From contig JBCAQO010000001.1 of assembly GCA_039111635.1 (NCBI GenBank), forward strand, positions 2,480,001 to 2,544,000: a DNA stretch of 64,000 nt. Reading direction: 5' to 3'. Source of the DNA: Heterobasidion occidentale. Taxonomy: Eukaryota; Basidiomycota; Agaricomycetes; Russulales; Bondarzewiaceae. A program made the translations under genes and the position numbers. Shown here one piece after another: positions 12,108-24,284 of the stretch. Each line of letters starts with the position of its first letter. Position 1 is the first letter of the stretch. Under the pieces are notes generated by a model. The model saw nothing but the letters and a program-made list of their open reading frames with translations. It did no database searches and was not told the origin of the DNA.

Positions 12108-12817
12108 GTCGGGTAGGGAAGAACAGGGCGGGGGTGGGTGGTGGTGCTTGAAACATCGAGGCTTGGAGCTGCTGGGAGGGTTACGGACGCAGGTGGAAGT
12201 GACATCATCTCGCGTGGAAACAACCAGACCATCGGTACCGCCGGCACAGGCATGAGCGGATTCGGAACGCACGTTGACATCCCGACACCGCGATCCGCAC
12301 ACGGAAGGGTAGGGCAACACGCAACACGCAACACGCATCACTACTGCATCACTCGCGTTTTCAAGGCGGCGATGATGGTTGAACAGATCAGTGTGATACA
12401 AGAGATCCTGAGAAATCCATGTCGTGCTAGTCATTAAGTACGCGCGTCGGAGTACACCGATACCGTTGATGCCGCGAAAAGAGAGGAACGAGAGAGGCAA
12501 AGAGGGAGAGAACACAGGCGTTGGTGGCAAAAAGGGGAATGTAGTGTATGGTTGTTGTAAACAGACAAGCTGGTGCAGAGGGGGGTAAAAATGCATGAGG
12601 ATATGGAGCAGGAATGCGGGCGGGGACACATTGCGTGGGTTGAAAACGAATCGGAAAGTGCCAAAAAAGACGGAAAAAAACAAAGAGCGGGAGAGAAGGC
12701 GGACGTAAGGACCGGGACAGTAGCGGGTCAAAAACAAATGCGACCAACAACACACAGATGCGGAGAGCAGATGAGAAACGAGATGGTTCGATTAGCGGAA
12801 CGAAGGAAGAACGAGAC
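12108..12817. other. Intergenic: BCK1-like 3' end to IQ-gene 5' region
   Basis: About 710 bases. On the minus strand, the sense strand of the IQ gene, roughly 12750-12480 is C/T-rich, as in fungal promoters and leaders. The long open frame through it is a by-product of this composition. Confidence 0.4.
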
Positions 12818-15800
12818 TCAGTATGAAGCGTCCTCTTTCAAAGTGTCTTTGAAGATGAATCCCTTGAAAGTCCATTCTGGCGGGACGACTAGGTAGGGAT
12901 GCTTGCGCAGCTCGGCAGCGGACGGACGCTCGTCAGGATTACTAAGAAGAGGACCTGTCAGGAGATGCCACGGGGTTCAAAGGAAAAAAAGGAGACGTAC
13001 ACCGCGAAACACCTTCGTCTAAAGTCGTCCGCCAACGCAGAGAGCGTGATACCAGACGGGATCGGAGGCGCTTGTTTTTGATGATACAACTATGGTCCCA
13101 GGTTTGAGACGCCACTCCAACGAAGATCGAGCATAGAATCTGACCTTGACAATCACGGCCATGGCCTCCTCCTTCCGCCATGGCCTCTCACCCGCCCACA
13201 TTTCGAGCACCACGCACCCCACGCTCCAAATATCGACTTTCGCGTTGTATCCCCGCTTGCCGGTATTGACGACCTCGGGCGCCATCCAAAAGACCGTGCC
13301 TTGCATCGCCGTGAGCACCGCCTGCTCGTTGACGTCGTCCGTCCGCTTCGAGATACCAAAGTCGGAGATCTTGCACACGCCGGTTTGCTCGACGAGGATG
13401 TTGTCCGCTTTCAGATCCTGCGTGCGTCGGCAGCAAAAAAAGACATCAGGAATTACGCAGAACAAAAGAGATCGATCCGTCTACGCACTCGGTGAAGGAT
13501 GTTCTTGGAATGGAGATACTCCAGCCCACTGAGAATCTGTGCCGAAAACGACTTGGTGACCTCCTCGTCGAACCTCCCATACTTGCGCAAGCAGCTCCCG
13601 ACCGATCCACCAGGAACATACTCCAAAAAGCTGGCGCGATCCCGTCAGCCTCGCACCCAGAGAGGACGCGTCAACGCGACTCACATGCTCAAGAACGTCG
13701 GCGTCTCCTCGAAGCCGAGGTATTGCACGATGTTCGGATGGTCGAGGTCCTTCAATGTCTCGCTCTCGAGCTTGAGCGCCTCCACGACGCTCACCTGCCG
13801 CGAATCGCTCTTGTCGCTTGCCGTCCGCGGAATCTCGACCTGCTTGACGGCGATCATCTCGCCCGTCGTGGCGTTCAGCGCGAGGTACACGCGCCCGAAA
13901 TTGCCCTTGCCGATCAGCTCGCCGCGGACCCACTTGAAGATCGCTGTCACAAGAAAAGGGGCCAGTCAGACGCGCACTCGGACAGACAGACGAGCGAGCG
14001 GTCGCTTACGCTTGGGAGCCACCGCACCCGCCGTCGAGGGCGATTCCGGCGTCGAGGGCGTCAAGCCCGCCTTGAGCTGCCCGGGCATGACCTCCTCCAC
14101 CTTGCTCCCCCACAGCTTCGTGCTCCGCTTCCTGAGCATGCTCGTCGACTGCTGCATCCGCGACGACCGGTCGATCCGCTGCTTGTGCTCCTCCGCGACG
14201 ACCCGGATCGACTTCTTGTGCTTGAAGTGCTTGTTCTGCAGGTGCGGCTGCTGCGGCGCCGCCGACGAGTACTCCGTCGCCGTCGGCGACGTGCCCCCCG
14301 AGCTCGCCTCGATCACCGGCTTGTCGAGGTCGTGCTCCGGGAAGAACTTCTCCAGCCGGTCGTACACGTCCTCCGGATTCGGGCGCGACGCCCACGACTG
14401 GTCCTGGAACGCGTTGCCCACGTCGTCCCGCGCGCCCTTCTTCCCGCCGCCGCCGCCGCTTCCTTTGGACCGCGCGCCCCACGCGGGCGCCGGCGGCTCC
14501 GGCGGCGGGTTCTTCGGCGGCGGCGGAAAGTCCGCGGGGATCGCCGTCGTGTACCCGTTCGAGCCCTTCGTCGTCAGCGAGCCGGGCGAGCTGGACTTGG
14601 AGTCGATCTTGACCGTGAGCGGCGGGCCGCGCCCAGAGGACCTCGGGCGGTCCGGCATGGGCGTCTGCCAGAGCGTCCCCGAGTCGTCCTCCACCATCGG
14701 CGTCTGCCAGAGCGTCCCGCTCTCGCTGTCCCACTCGTCTCCCCCGTCGGTCGAGTGGCCGTCCGGGGTCGACGGCGTCGAGAGCACGGTCGTCGGGAGC
14801 GGAGGCGGCGTGACGGTGCGTTGCGGGGCGAGGGGCTGCAGAGGCGGAGGCGGCGGGATCGGCGGGCGGTACGATGATGGGTTCAGCGGCGGAGGCGGCG
14901 GTATCACCGGAAGCACTTGCTTGGGCCGCAGCGTCGCCGTGTCGCCCCCGTTCGACTGGCCGTCGAGCATCTGTTGGAAGTACTTGCGCTCGCCCCCGAG
15001 CACCGTCGCGTCCGGCGAGCGCAGCTCCGTGTTCCACGAACCGCTCGTGGCCGTCGAGGACGGGTCGGGCCGCGGGCCGAACCTCTCTCGAGTCGGTATC
15101 TCGGCCCTCGGGCTCCTCGGGCTGGCGGGGCTGCGCGGCGGCGTGCGGTTCGAGTTGTCGCCCGGCCTGTGGTGCAGATCCTGTGGCCGCTCCCCCGCGT
15201 CGCCCATCGGCGCCCGTCCAGAATAGCTAGGAGGCATCTGGCTGAAGAACGGATACATGGAGATCTGAGAAGCGTGAGAAGGCGGCGGCGGCGGTGGAGG
15301 GGGCGGCGGCTGCCGCACAAAGTCGGGTTCCTGCAGAGGCTCAGCGAACACGGACGCATCGACCGTCCTCTGGGGCCGATACGGCGGCGGCGGCGCGGAC
15401 TCGTCTCCCAGCGCCGAGCGCGGCCGCGGGTAGTGATCCTGTTGCGGCGACAACAGCCCGGCAGATCCTGCATTGCTGCTGTTCGACGCCGGGATCGACG
15501 AGCTGCTCGACAGCTGACTACGCGGGAGTGATGGCCCGTACGTCGGCCCCGCAGAGGACTCCGCGTTCATCTGTCCATTGCCACCGCTGCCACCACTGCC
15601 ACCGGTCTGCTGCGCTGGCAGGGGTCTGACGGGGCGGTGCGACGTGGGCGAGGCGTACGCGCCAGGTTGCGGGATGACGAACGGCCGCGCGCTCTCGGGG
15701 CTCGTCGTCATGTGTATGGGCTCGCGACGCGCGGAAAACGCGGTATCACCGCTCACGTAACCGGCGCTGTGCGAGGGCGCGAGGGCGTCGCGCATCGAAG

Positions 15801-17991
15801 ACGAAGGCACCATGGGCAGCGACGGTAGCGGCGGCTGGGTGCGGCGGCCCGCCCCCGGCATGAGCGTCGCGGGGATGTTCGAGATGTTGGGGATGTTGAA
15901 CTTCTCGCGCATGCCGTCCACGCTCTTCGCGCCTTTGAGGTTGTACCGCGTCGAGGGCGCGGGGACGTGGTCTGTGCGCCCGGGTCCCTTCCAAGTCACG
16001 GGCCAGTCCTTGGGGACGGCTTGCGCTACGGGTCGACCGGAGCCGCGGGACTCGGGGGGACCGCCGGGTGGGACGGGCGGAGGCTGTCGCGGAACGTGGG
16101 GCAGCGGCGTCCCGTTGAAGTACGCCGTCGCGTCCTGAGGGTGTCGAGGGGAGCTCCTGTACCCCCTCTCACGGCGCAGGCCACCTCTGCTCTCCTGCAG
16201 AGGCGACGAGCGGTCCATCGAGGACGGCTCGCGCCCCAATCTTGACGTATCGCGCGCGCCGGGCACTCTCCGCTTCGGCCTCTCCGGTCGATCGCTTCTC
16301 TGCCCCTGCTGCTGCTGTTGCTGCTGCTGCCACTGCCGCCCCACGACCTCCAACCGACTCTCCGAAGCCTGCAGAATGCGCTCTCGTTCGGCGGCGGCGT
16401 CGGACCCCGAGCGCGCGTGGTAGGCCCACGAGGTGAGTTGCGAGCCCGACGCGTCCTCGTCGTACGGCGTCCGCGATCGATCCGGGGACATCGAGGGCGG
16501 GAGCGTCAGGGACGCCTGCGGGGAGTTCTCCGGGCGACCTCGGTCGGCGCGGCGCGGGGAGTAGTCGACGGTCGGGCCTCGCGCGCGGTCTGGCGACAGC
16601 GGGGGCAGCGGGGACAGGGTGGACATCTGCGGAGGCGAAGAAGGGCGCATGGGGCCCGCGGGGGGCCGACGCGCGACGGGAGAAGGAGGGATCGTATTAT
16701 TTTGGGACGGCAGGGACGGCATGGCCTGTTTTGGAGGTGGGCGCAGCGTCGTTCTCTGGCTCTCCTCGATTCCGTCGAAATCGTCCGAGACGGACGGATC
16801 GTACCCGTTCGCGGGCTCGATCGGAAGGCGTTCGCTGGCAGACGAGATGCTCCCGTGCCTCGACTGCGAGCGCCTTCTCTGCTGCGGGGAGTAGGAACGG
16901 TTGCTGTTGTACGGAAGGAGGACGGGGGGAGGCACGGTGCTGACCGTCGGGGACATGACGGGAGAGGACGGCGCGTTCTCGTGGACGACGGCGGAGGAGC
17001 TGGCGACGAGGAACTTGAGGGAGCAGTCGGCGTCGCCTTCGTCGCGGCAGAGCTCGTAGAGCTGGTCGTCGGTGAGGGCGTCGCCGAGCGCGTAGGCACC
17101 GACTTTTGTTCGATAGATCGAGTACTGGGTCTGTTCTTCGTCCGATATTCGGAGCTGATAGGCGAGCCGAGGTGAGCCGAGCGCGAGGCGGGGGCGCGAT
17201 GAGGACGAGAGGGGACGCACCTTTGAAAAGACGAGCTCCTTGATGAAGGCGCCGTGTCTGAAGCCGGTAATGTCGACGGTGTAGTACTGATCTGAATCGC
17301 CGGTGACGAAGATGAGGACCTTGTCGAGGGGGCTGGATCGGGAGTCGTTGGGGAAGCGAGTGGCATAGGTGTCGGAGGTGGAGGTGGTCGGGGACTGGTC
17401 GGGGCTGAGCGGAGGACGCTTCGAGGAGAGACAGAGACGACGCACCGTGGTTGGCCTGCTGCTGCTGGAGAGACGACGGCTGTGGGCGAAAGGGTGGTGG
17501 ATGTTGGCCTTCATCTTGTCCAGGAAGGTGGATTTGGCAGAGATGGAATGGGACGAGTGCTGCTGGTGAAGGGCGTCTGTGGAGTAGCTGGGAGCAAAGT
17601 CGTGTCTGGCTGCAGCGTCTGCCACGAGATCGCCAGGGGGGGCGGATTGGCCGGGGGTGCTGGGGGGAGGGGAGCTTGTGCCCGAGGGGGAGGAGAGGGT
17701 GGGGTTCGATCTGGAGGCAGGGTGGTGACGGGAGTGGCTGGGGAGGTTTGTGGTCGTGAGAGGGCCAGGCTCGCGGTAGGAGGACGAGGAGGCGGAGGCG
17801 GAGGGGTGGACGGCTCTGTCCGGAGGCGGGGACGTGTGGGTGGGGCTGGGGTGGGGGTTGTAGGGGTGCTGTTTCTGCGCGCGCGGGGCGTAGGCTTGGT
17901 CTGCGTCGTCGTCTTCGCCGCTGCCCGGATTTGCGACGATGAAGATGGGGCGGTGGATCTTGCGTGCGCGGGACCTTGTGTCGTCGGCCAT
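12818..17991 (-). CDS. BCK1: MAP kinase kinase kinase, Bck1/Mkh1 type (cell-wall integrity)
   Basis: Ser/Thr kinase at the head of the cell-wall-integrity MAPK cascade, acting below protein kinase C and above the MAPKK. Start ATG 17991 ([17 protein letters not shown]). Residues about 215-300 form a Ras-association-like domain ([39 protein letters not shown]). A long disordered region follows with SH3-type prolines, a 10-Pro run, a Gln run near 16303-16330 and a basic MAPK-docking-like stretch. The kinase domain starts near residue 1308: [16 protein letters not shown] (Gly loop), IAVKQVEI (Lys), [31 protein letters not shown] (spliced across an intron), [10 protein letters not shown] and [11 protein letters not shown]. 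The tail is [20 protein letters not shown] with a TGA at 12818-12820. All catalytic residues are present. A 66-base stop-free intron lies at 17155-17220. Confidence 0.93.
16303..16330 (-). repeat. CAG-type run encoding polyglutamine in the BCK1-like gene
   Basis: On the sense strand a CAG/CAA run encodes seven or more consecutive Gln within the disordered linker. Such tracts are often length-variable between strains. Confidence 0.7.
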
Positions 17992-18306
17992 GGCTGTCTC
18001 GTTGTGCGGGTGGGACACGCGGGGACGGGCGTGTCGAGGGTGAGCTCGCGTGAGGACGAGGGACGGCGACAGAGAGTGAGGGACTGCGTTGGGGAAGAGG
18101 GTGTGGTCTCTGCAAGACGCCTGGAGGAGAACAGAGCAGGCAGAGTCCGCCACCCGGCCCAGGCTCGCGACCCCGGTCACCCCGCCCGCGCGCTGCTGTC
18201 CTTCCCACATCCCATTCATTGCACACGCTTGCTGTCATTATAATACATTCTGTCTAATACTACTGCCGATCCCTGCCCTGATAGCCTCGCTGCCCTCCCC
18301 TCCCGC
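17992..18306. other. Intergenic: BCK1 leader and GID8 3' flank
   Basis: About 315 bases between two minus-strand genes. It serves as the BCK1 leader/promoter; an in-frame ATG at 18219 exists but gives an unconvincing N-terminal extension. Confidence 0.4.
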
Positions 18307-19587
18307 TCACTCCCTCGCCCCACCCTCCCCGTCCCTCCGATTCAGTCCATCGCTCAAGTCCACCTGCACACACAACACACACGTCAGTCGCGTCGCACAG
18401 ACGACCAGGACCCATCACACCTCTCGGGCGCTGCCGTACCTTGGGAAACTCAGCCCGCTCCTCCAGCATCCACTCCCCCCAACACAGCAACTTCAGCAAC
18501 CCAACAAGCTTCGCCTCCTTCCCCTGGCTCAGGCTCTCCAGGATCGCCGCGTTCACCTCCCCGGCCGTCTTCATCCGCTGCGCAGGCGACAGCAGATCCG
18601 AGATCCCCGTCGGGATCGCTGCCGACGACTCAAACGCCAGCAACGCCATCGTCCGCTCCAGCTCAGAAAGGAACTCCGGCCGCTCCTCCCCGCGAGGCGC
18701 TAGCTCCTCCTGCGCGAACTGTAGCGCCGCAGCAACGTCCCCTTGCCGGATATATTCGATGAGCTTCTGTTGCTGCAAATGGAAATACAGCGCCGGGTTC
18801 GTGTCCAGGATCTGCCATCAGAGCGCCTTGCGTCAGCATCTCGGATCCGCCATCGTGAGAGAACAGCGAACAAAAAGCGAGTGCATCATATTGAAGACTG
18901 AAGTTTTGGTGTTGCATCATCATCATCGACCCCGTGGGGACTGAGAGTGGTGCATGCAAAGGTTTAATCCTGTGACGGCGCCCAGAGACCGTGCGCGCGA
19001 ACGCGTCTCCGGCCGGCCGACGGTGCGAAAAAAAAAGAACAGAGGCTCACCTCGGGATTCAGATCGTTCACGCGCGTGATCGCATCCTGCACATCTCCCC
19101 GCTGCAGCGCTTCCCGGATGTTCATCCTGCTCTCGATGCTGTCAAAGTCGACCGGCGTCACGACGCCCGCCTCCTGGCTGAACTCCTCGGCTGCCGACTT
19201 GTACCCCTCGATGACGAGATAGTCCATCACCAGCGGTTCAGATCACTGTCGGGCGATGGATCAGCGCGCGCTCCACAAACCAGACCAGACCACGAACGAC
19301 GCCGCCGCCGTTCAACAAAGACACCGGAAGAAGCAGGACGGTTCAGATAATACATGCAATTTTTAAACCTCATCAAGGGGTTCAGAGAGATTCCCAAAAA
19401 ATTGTTCATCCTCGAACGACTTCTTTCGAGAGCCCCAACGTGGAGGAAAAGACGCACTGTTTCGTGACCTGCACGTCCCCCAGCCGCCGCTCCCACTCGT
19501 CTTGGGTTATGGTAGTCTTCGAGGTCTTTCAAGGCATGATCAACAGATGGATCGCGAGAGGGGGACAGAGGCGCGAAAACTGACCAT
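18307..19587 (-). CDS. GID8: Gid8, LisH/CTLH subunit of the GID/CTLH ubiquitin ligase (frame broken)
   Basis: Scaffold subunit of the GID E3 ligase that degrades gluconeogenic enzymes. Visible exons: KTTITQDEWERRLGDVQVTK; MDYLVIEGYKSAAEEFSQEA (LisH); FDSIESRMNIREALQRGDVQ (CTLH); ALYFHLQQQKLIEYIRQGDV; FLSELERTMALLAFESS and LLCWGEWMLEERAEFPK. The last exon is VDLSDGLNRRDG, with a TGA at 18307-18309. The exon that should read DLNRLVMDYLV reads DLNRW-stop in the upstream frame. One extra C after the Arg codon near 19233 restores the family sequence, so this is a one-base deletion, probably a sequence error. The ATG is uncertain. ATG 19587, spliced with its donor directly after it to ACCTCGAAGACT, gives MTSKTTITQDEWE. 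Without the missing base only the segment from the Met at 19227 is open. Confidence 0.8.
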
Positions 19588-20112
19588 GACGAAACGGAAT
19601 GAGTCGTGTGCGATTTATCGGGCACGGTTGATTCAGGGTAGGTCATTCCAAATGCGTTCAACTTTCCGGGTGGCTGACTGCTCTCAATTGAACCCTTCTC
19701 ATTGAAGAGACGCTCAGAGAACATCGATCGTTGCAGGCCCCTCGCCTGAAACACTTGGCAGATCAGGCTCCATTCGCACTGCATCCGAGCTCCACTCTTC
19801 TGAAAAGCAACGCTCGGAAGGGATCGAACATCTGAGATGGGCGCGAATGGGGTACGTTGGGCGTCGTCGGTGCTAAGTATACATTCGACCGTCCAGACAC
19901 AGAAACCATGTTCCCACCCGTGCATGCGCCCATGCAAGTGACTCGGACACTGAGCGCTGCTGCCAGTGACCAGGGGCTTTTTTTGGGGGCGTGGTCACTT
20001 GCTGGGTTGCTCGCACCGCGTGCGCCGCGTGAATGCACGAAGGGCGACGCTAAGCAGAAGAAGGAATGCGCGCACAGGGTGGCAGGAGGGCTGCCCGCGC
20101 ATGTAGTCTAGA
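19588..20112. other. Intergenic: GID8 promoter side and RRP15 3' flank
   Basis: About 525 bases between two minus-strand genes. Open frames here lack coding character; nothing else is supported. Confidence 0.4.
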
Positions 20113-20919
20113 TCACGACTTCGATACGATCCCGCCTGACCTGATCATGTCGAGGAAGTCGTCTTTATCGAGCGCGGCTGGAGCGAAGAGAAGGGTTCTA
20201 TGTTTAGCGCGAGAGAAGGAGGGGCGAGGTGGGGGACTGACTCTCTTTGCCTCTGCCCAGGGGGTTGTCCTTGTGCTTGCCCTTGTTTTTTGTTTTCGAC
20301 TTTGCGTCGAGGGAGGGTGCGGGGAGTGTGGGCTTGCCCGACCCGCGCGCGGCTTTTGTTTCCTCTGCCGCAACGACGGCGGAGGCCTGCGACTGCTGAA
20401 TCGCATTGAAGAGTTTCACGACTGCGAGCGAAAGTGAGCGTCGTCGGACGGACACAAAGATCGGGAAGGCTGACCGCCTCTCTGGGCGACCTTGCGGAGC
20501 GCGCGCTCGCTCTCGCCGCCCCAACCGCCGATGACGTCCGTGACGCGGCCCTTGTCCTCCTTGTCCTTCCGCTCTGTCTTGAGGACCCTGCGTGCCTTGA
20601 GCTCGAGCTTTGCGTCGTTCTGCCTGCGGGAGACGGAGGGCTTGAGGGAGAGCGGGAGGGCGGAGGGGGCGTCGGTGGAGAGGAGGGACTGGAGGGTGGC
20701 GCCGAAATTTGCGGTGTCGGTTGCGCGGTATTTGCGCTTTTGCGTCTGTTTAGACTTGGGGCGTGTGGGGTTTGCGAGCTCGTCCTCGGTGTCGGGGGAG
20801 TCGTCGTCGACCTCGGCGTTGTCGTTGTCGGAGGCCGAGGGTTCTGCGAGACTGCCGTCGCCGTCGCTGTGTGCGGTGGGCGGCGAGTGAGGGAGGTTGC
20901 GAATTTTTGCGGGAGGCAT
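20113..20919 (-). CDS. RRP15: Rrp15, 60S pre-rRNA processing factor
   Basis: Nucleolar protein of early pre-60S particles, needed for 27S pre-rRNA processing. Start ATG 20919 (MPPAKIRNLPHSPPTA). An acidic, Ser-rich N-terminus leads to a Lys/Arg-rich segment (PKSKQTQKRKYRATDTANFG, LQSLLSTDAPSALPLSLKPS). The Rrp15 hallmark ERALRKVAQRGVVKLFNAIQ is formed across an intron with donor GTCAGC. A basic stretch (KSKTKNKGKHKD) and the C-terminal motif DKDDFLDMIRSGGIVSKS follow, ending in a TGA at 20113-20115. Length and order fit the family. It is divergent from the ankyrin-DIL gene with about 95 bases between starts. Confidence 0.9.
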
Positions 20920-21014
20920 GATGTTGTGGGAAGAGTGAAGATCACGGGTGGTCGAAACCGCGACGCCACCCGGGGGTGGAGTGACGGTGCGCGGGCAGGA
21001 TGCGCGGTCAGAGG
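20920..21014. promoter_or_regulatory. Very short bidirectional promoter, RRP15 / ankyrin-DIL
   Basis: Only about 95 bases (80 if the upstream ATG at 21000 is used) separate the divergent start codons. No TATA box is visible; GC content is high. Confidence 0.5.
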
Positions 21015-24000
21015 ATGGCGTCCACCTCGCTCGCCCCCATCGATCTCGCCCCAGAGCCCGACCTCCACCCGATCTACCCCACCCCGGCCCTCCTCGCACC
21101 GCTCCTCGCCCCCGACTACGGCCTCGCACCCGCCCAGAGGGCCGTCCTCGTCGCACACGCCCTCTGGCGCGCCTCCCTCTTCGCCGACCTCGCCCTCCTC
21201 TCCTTCCTCCTCACAGACCCCCACGCCAGCCCTTCGTCGACCTCGCCGTCCGCGACGAGGACGGCCTCGGCCTCATCAGCTTCACCATCCTCGGCTTCGG
21301 CTCCGAGTCCGACCGCGACGTCGAGAGGGAAGAGTCCGTCCGCCTCCTCATCTCCGAGGGCGCAGACGTCAACGCCCCAGACAACGGTGCGTCTTCGCGC
21401 TCACCCGCCCCTCTCCAGCCCGTCCTTGACCGTGCGCGCGCGTGGCCTTTTAGCCGGATGGACCGCCCTCCATCACGCCGCCCTCCTCGCGCCCCCCACC
21501 TTGATCTCCCATCTCTTGACACACGGCTGCTCGCTCTTCGCCCTCACACAGCGCCAGCTCACCCCCCTCGATGTCGTCACCGCCCACTCCACGATGCCGG
21601 GCCGCGAGGACGTCGCCCTCCTCCTCGCCGAGGCCATGCGCGGCGAGGGCTGGACCGGCGGCCGCATGGAGGAGCGCCGACGCTCCCTCGAAAGGAAGAC
21701 CCTGCGCGACGCAAAGCAGCGCCACGTCCGCGACGTCGTGCAGACCCGCCTGGGGATCAGCCCGAGGTGGTGGGGCGAACAAGAGTGGGACGCCTGGTCC
21801 TCCACCTCCTCTGACGACGAAGACGAGAACGACGGCGACGAGTCTCTCTATGTGAGTCCTTTCGATCACACGTCGACGGTCGAGGAGCGCTAGATGAAGC
21901 CCGCGTGCGCCCCCTCCCTCCCTTCTCAGACCCCTCCGCTGGACTATACCACCATGCTCGTCTTCTCCCCGCCCTCTCTCCCCGACATCTTCCAGTCGCT
22001 CGTCACAAACTTCCAGCCCTCCTTGCGCAACTCGGAGCCTGCCTACGCGCTCTACATGCTCGCCCGCTTCGCCTGCCTCACCTGCGACCACATCTGGCTC
22101 GAGGACCTCATCATCGGCGCAACCGATGCCATCGAAGACACCTTCTTCGTAAGCCCCTTCCCCTCACTCTCGTCCGTGGGACGTGCCGGTTGACGGCTTG
22201 TCGTCAGAGCCGCGCAGACGACCTGACCTGCTTGATCTTCTGGTTGTACAACACCACCGCGTGGCTCCACCTTATGCGGTGCGACAACTCTATCAACGAG
22301 ACGTGCGAGCTCCTCGGCTCCTTCGTCCTGATCGAAGAGGTCATCAACTCCGTCTTTGGTGCGTCTCGTCCTCGCGCGCTCCCACACACCCCGCGCCCGC
22401 GCCCGCGCAGGCGGCTGACGACGCGACCTGCCCGTTGACAGTGTTCATCATTCGCTACGTCGAGCGTCGGATCGACCACCTCATCGACACGGCGATCCTG
22501 GACCACTCGCCCCTCCCGGCCGAGTTCGAGGGCATCCAGTTCGAGTCCGACTGGTCCTTCCTGCGCTCCTTCGCCCCCAAGAAGAAAACAAACGCGACCC
22601 CCACCCTCCCTCCGCCGCGCACTCCCGGATCCCCCGGCACGCCGAGCCGCCGCCGTCCCCGCTTCCCACCCCTCACCCCGGCTCGCCCTCCAACTCGATG
22701 AGCTTCTCGTCCCTCCGCCAGAGCTTCACGCGCACCCGCGCGGGCTCGGTCGCGACGCCGTTCCAGGCCGCGTTCCAGCAGGAATCGCCGCACCCGGGCG
22801 ACATCACCTCGTTCTTCGACGCGCTGCAGACGCTGCTCACGCTCTCGGGCATCAACCCCGCGCTCATCACGCAGATGTGGTCCCAAGTGTTCTACTGGAT
22901 CGCCTGTAAGCCCCCCACGTTGCTCCAGAGGGCACGATGGCTGACGAGTCCGCCACCGCTTGCAGGCGAGATCTTCAATCGCGTGATCACCCGAAAGAAA
23001 TACGTGTGTCGGTGAGCGACGATGTTCCGCTTGGCAATGTCTGCGTGTGGCTAACGCGGTCCCAGCTCGCGTGCCGTCCAGATCGGCATGAACCTGAGCG
23101 CGCTAGAGGAGTGGGTCGAGTCTGTCAACCTGCCCCGCGGCGTCATCGCGCACTTTTCTCCCGTGCGAGATCTGGTCAACTGGCTGCAGGTGCGTCGCTC
23201 TCTCCTCGCAAACGTCTTGATACTGACGATCCTCCAGTGCCTTTCGTCGATCACCGAGTTCCCCAACCTCGTGGCGACCATCCAGACGATGAAGCATTTG
23301 AATCCACTGCAGGTGCGTCCGCCTTCTCGACGACTGCGCGCGCGCTCCTTAATTTTTTGTACGTCCGTCGTCCACCAGATGCGCCGCGCCGTGCGCGACT
23401 ACAAGTACGAAGTCAACGAGGGCCGCATGACGGAAGAGTGCAGCCAGTACCTCGCGCAGCTCCAGAAAGACTGGGAGCGCCACCGCGTCAAGCTCGGGGT
23501 CGAGGCCCTCCGCAGAGAGGTGCGTCCAGCCATCCCCTTCGCTCGAGCATTCCTGACAACCGCGCGCGCGGCGCGCGCCCACGTCCAGATGGGCGAGCGC
23601 GAGCGCGAACGCGACGAGCTGTCGCTGAACGACGGGACCGCGCCGTCCATCTCCTCCGCGTCGACGGACGCGAGCTCCGCGCAGCGCAGCATCGACCTCC
23701 TCTTCGACCACGACCAGGACGCGACGGCGTGGGAGCCCGCCAGGCCGCCCGACGTCCTCGGCGAGTTCCTCGACTCGCGCTACATGCTGCCCCTGCTGCT
23801 CCCCTCGGACCCGCGCATGCTCTCCGCGTCGCCGAAGCCGCCCGCGGCGCGCGCCGACGGCGGCAGTGGCATCGGGCACGCGCGCAGCGAGAGCCGCGCG
23901 AGCCGCCGGAGTAGCGGCAGCCTCCCGTGGCAGATGCGCACGCGGCGCCTGCGCGAGGTCGGCGCGGACACGCTGCAGTGGGTCGACGGCGCCGTCGCGT

Positions 24001-24284
24001 CCGCGCGGTGGACGCGGCCGGTGGCGGTGGAGATCGACGACGAGGACGACAACGACAACGAGGATGGGGACGAGGCCGGCACGGACGAGGACGCGGACGA
24101 GCTCCGCTCGCTTGAGTACCAGGACCCGGAGGACGCGGCGGGCGCGCGGGGGGAGGATGGGGACCTGACGATCACGACCGAGACGCGGCGCTTTACGCCG
24201 CTCACCGCGAAGCCGTCGCTGCGGCGCGGGCGGACGAACACCAGCGCGGGCATCACGCCTGTGGAGCCCCATCCGCCGAAGTAG
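21015..24284 (+). CDS. Ankyrin-repeat and DIL (dilute) domain protein (two frame breaks)
   Basis: Fungal protein pairing N-terminal ankyrin repeats with a DIL domain, the globular cargo-binding fold of class V myosins; there is no motor. Start ATG 21015 (MASTSLAPIDLAPEPD); an in-frame ATG lies at 21000. Ankyrin segments: FVDLAVRDEDGLGLISFTIL, SVRLLISEGADVNAPDN, GWTALHHAALLAPPTLISHL and LTPLDVVTAHSTMPGREDVA. DIL segments: RADDLTCLIFWLYNTTAWLH, MRCDNSINETCELLGSFVLI, WSQVFYWIACEIFNRVITRK, SRAVQIGMNLSALEEWVESV and LQCLSSITEFPNLVATIQTM. The tail is acidic, ending at a TAG at 24284. Two places need one extra C to stay in frame: near 21226 (LLTDPHA to PFVDLAV) and near 22679 (PPLTP to GSPSNSMSFSSL). 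Both look like base deletions rather than introns. Confidence 0.85.

Noticed and set aside
13492..15226. Long plus-strand open frames (461 and 575 codons) opposite the BCK1-like gene
   Set aside because: They mirror GC-rich kinase and Pro-rich coding sequence; Arg/Gly/Ser-rich composition and no family match.
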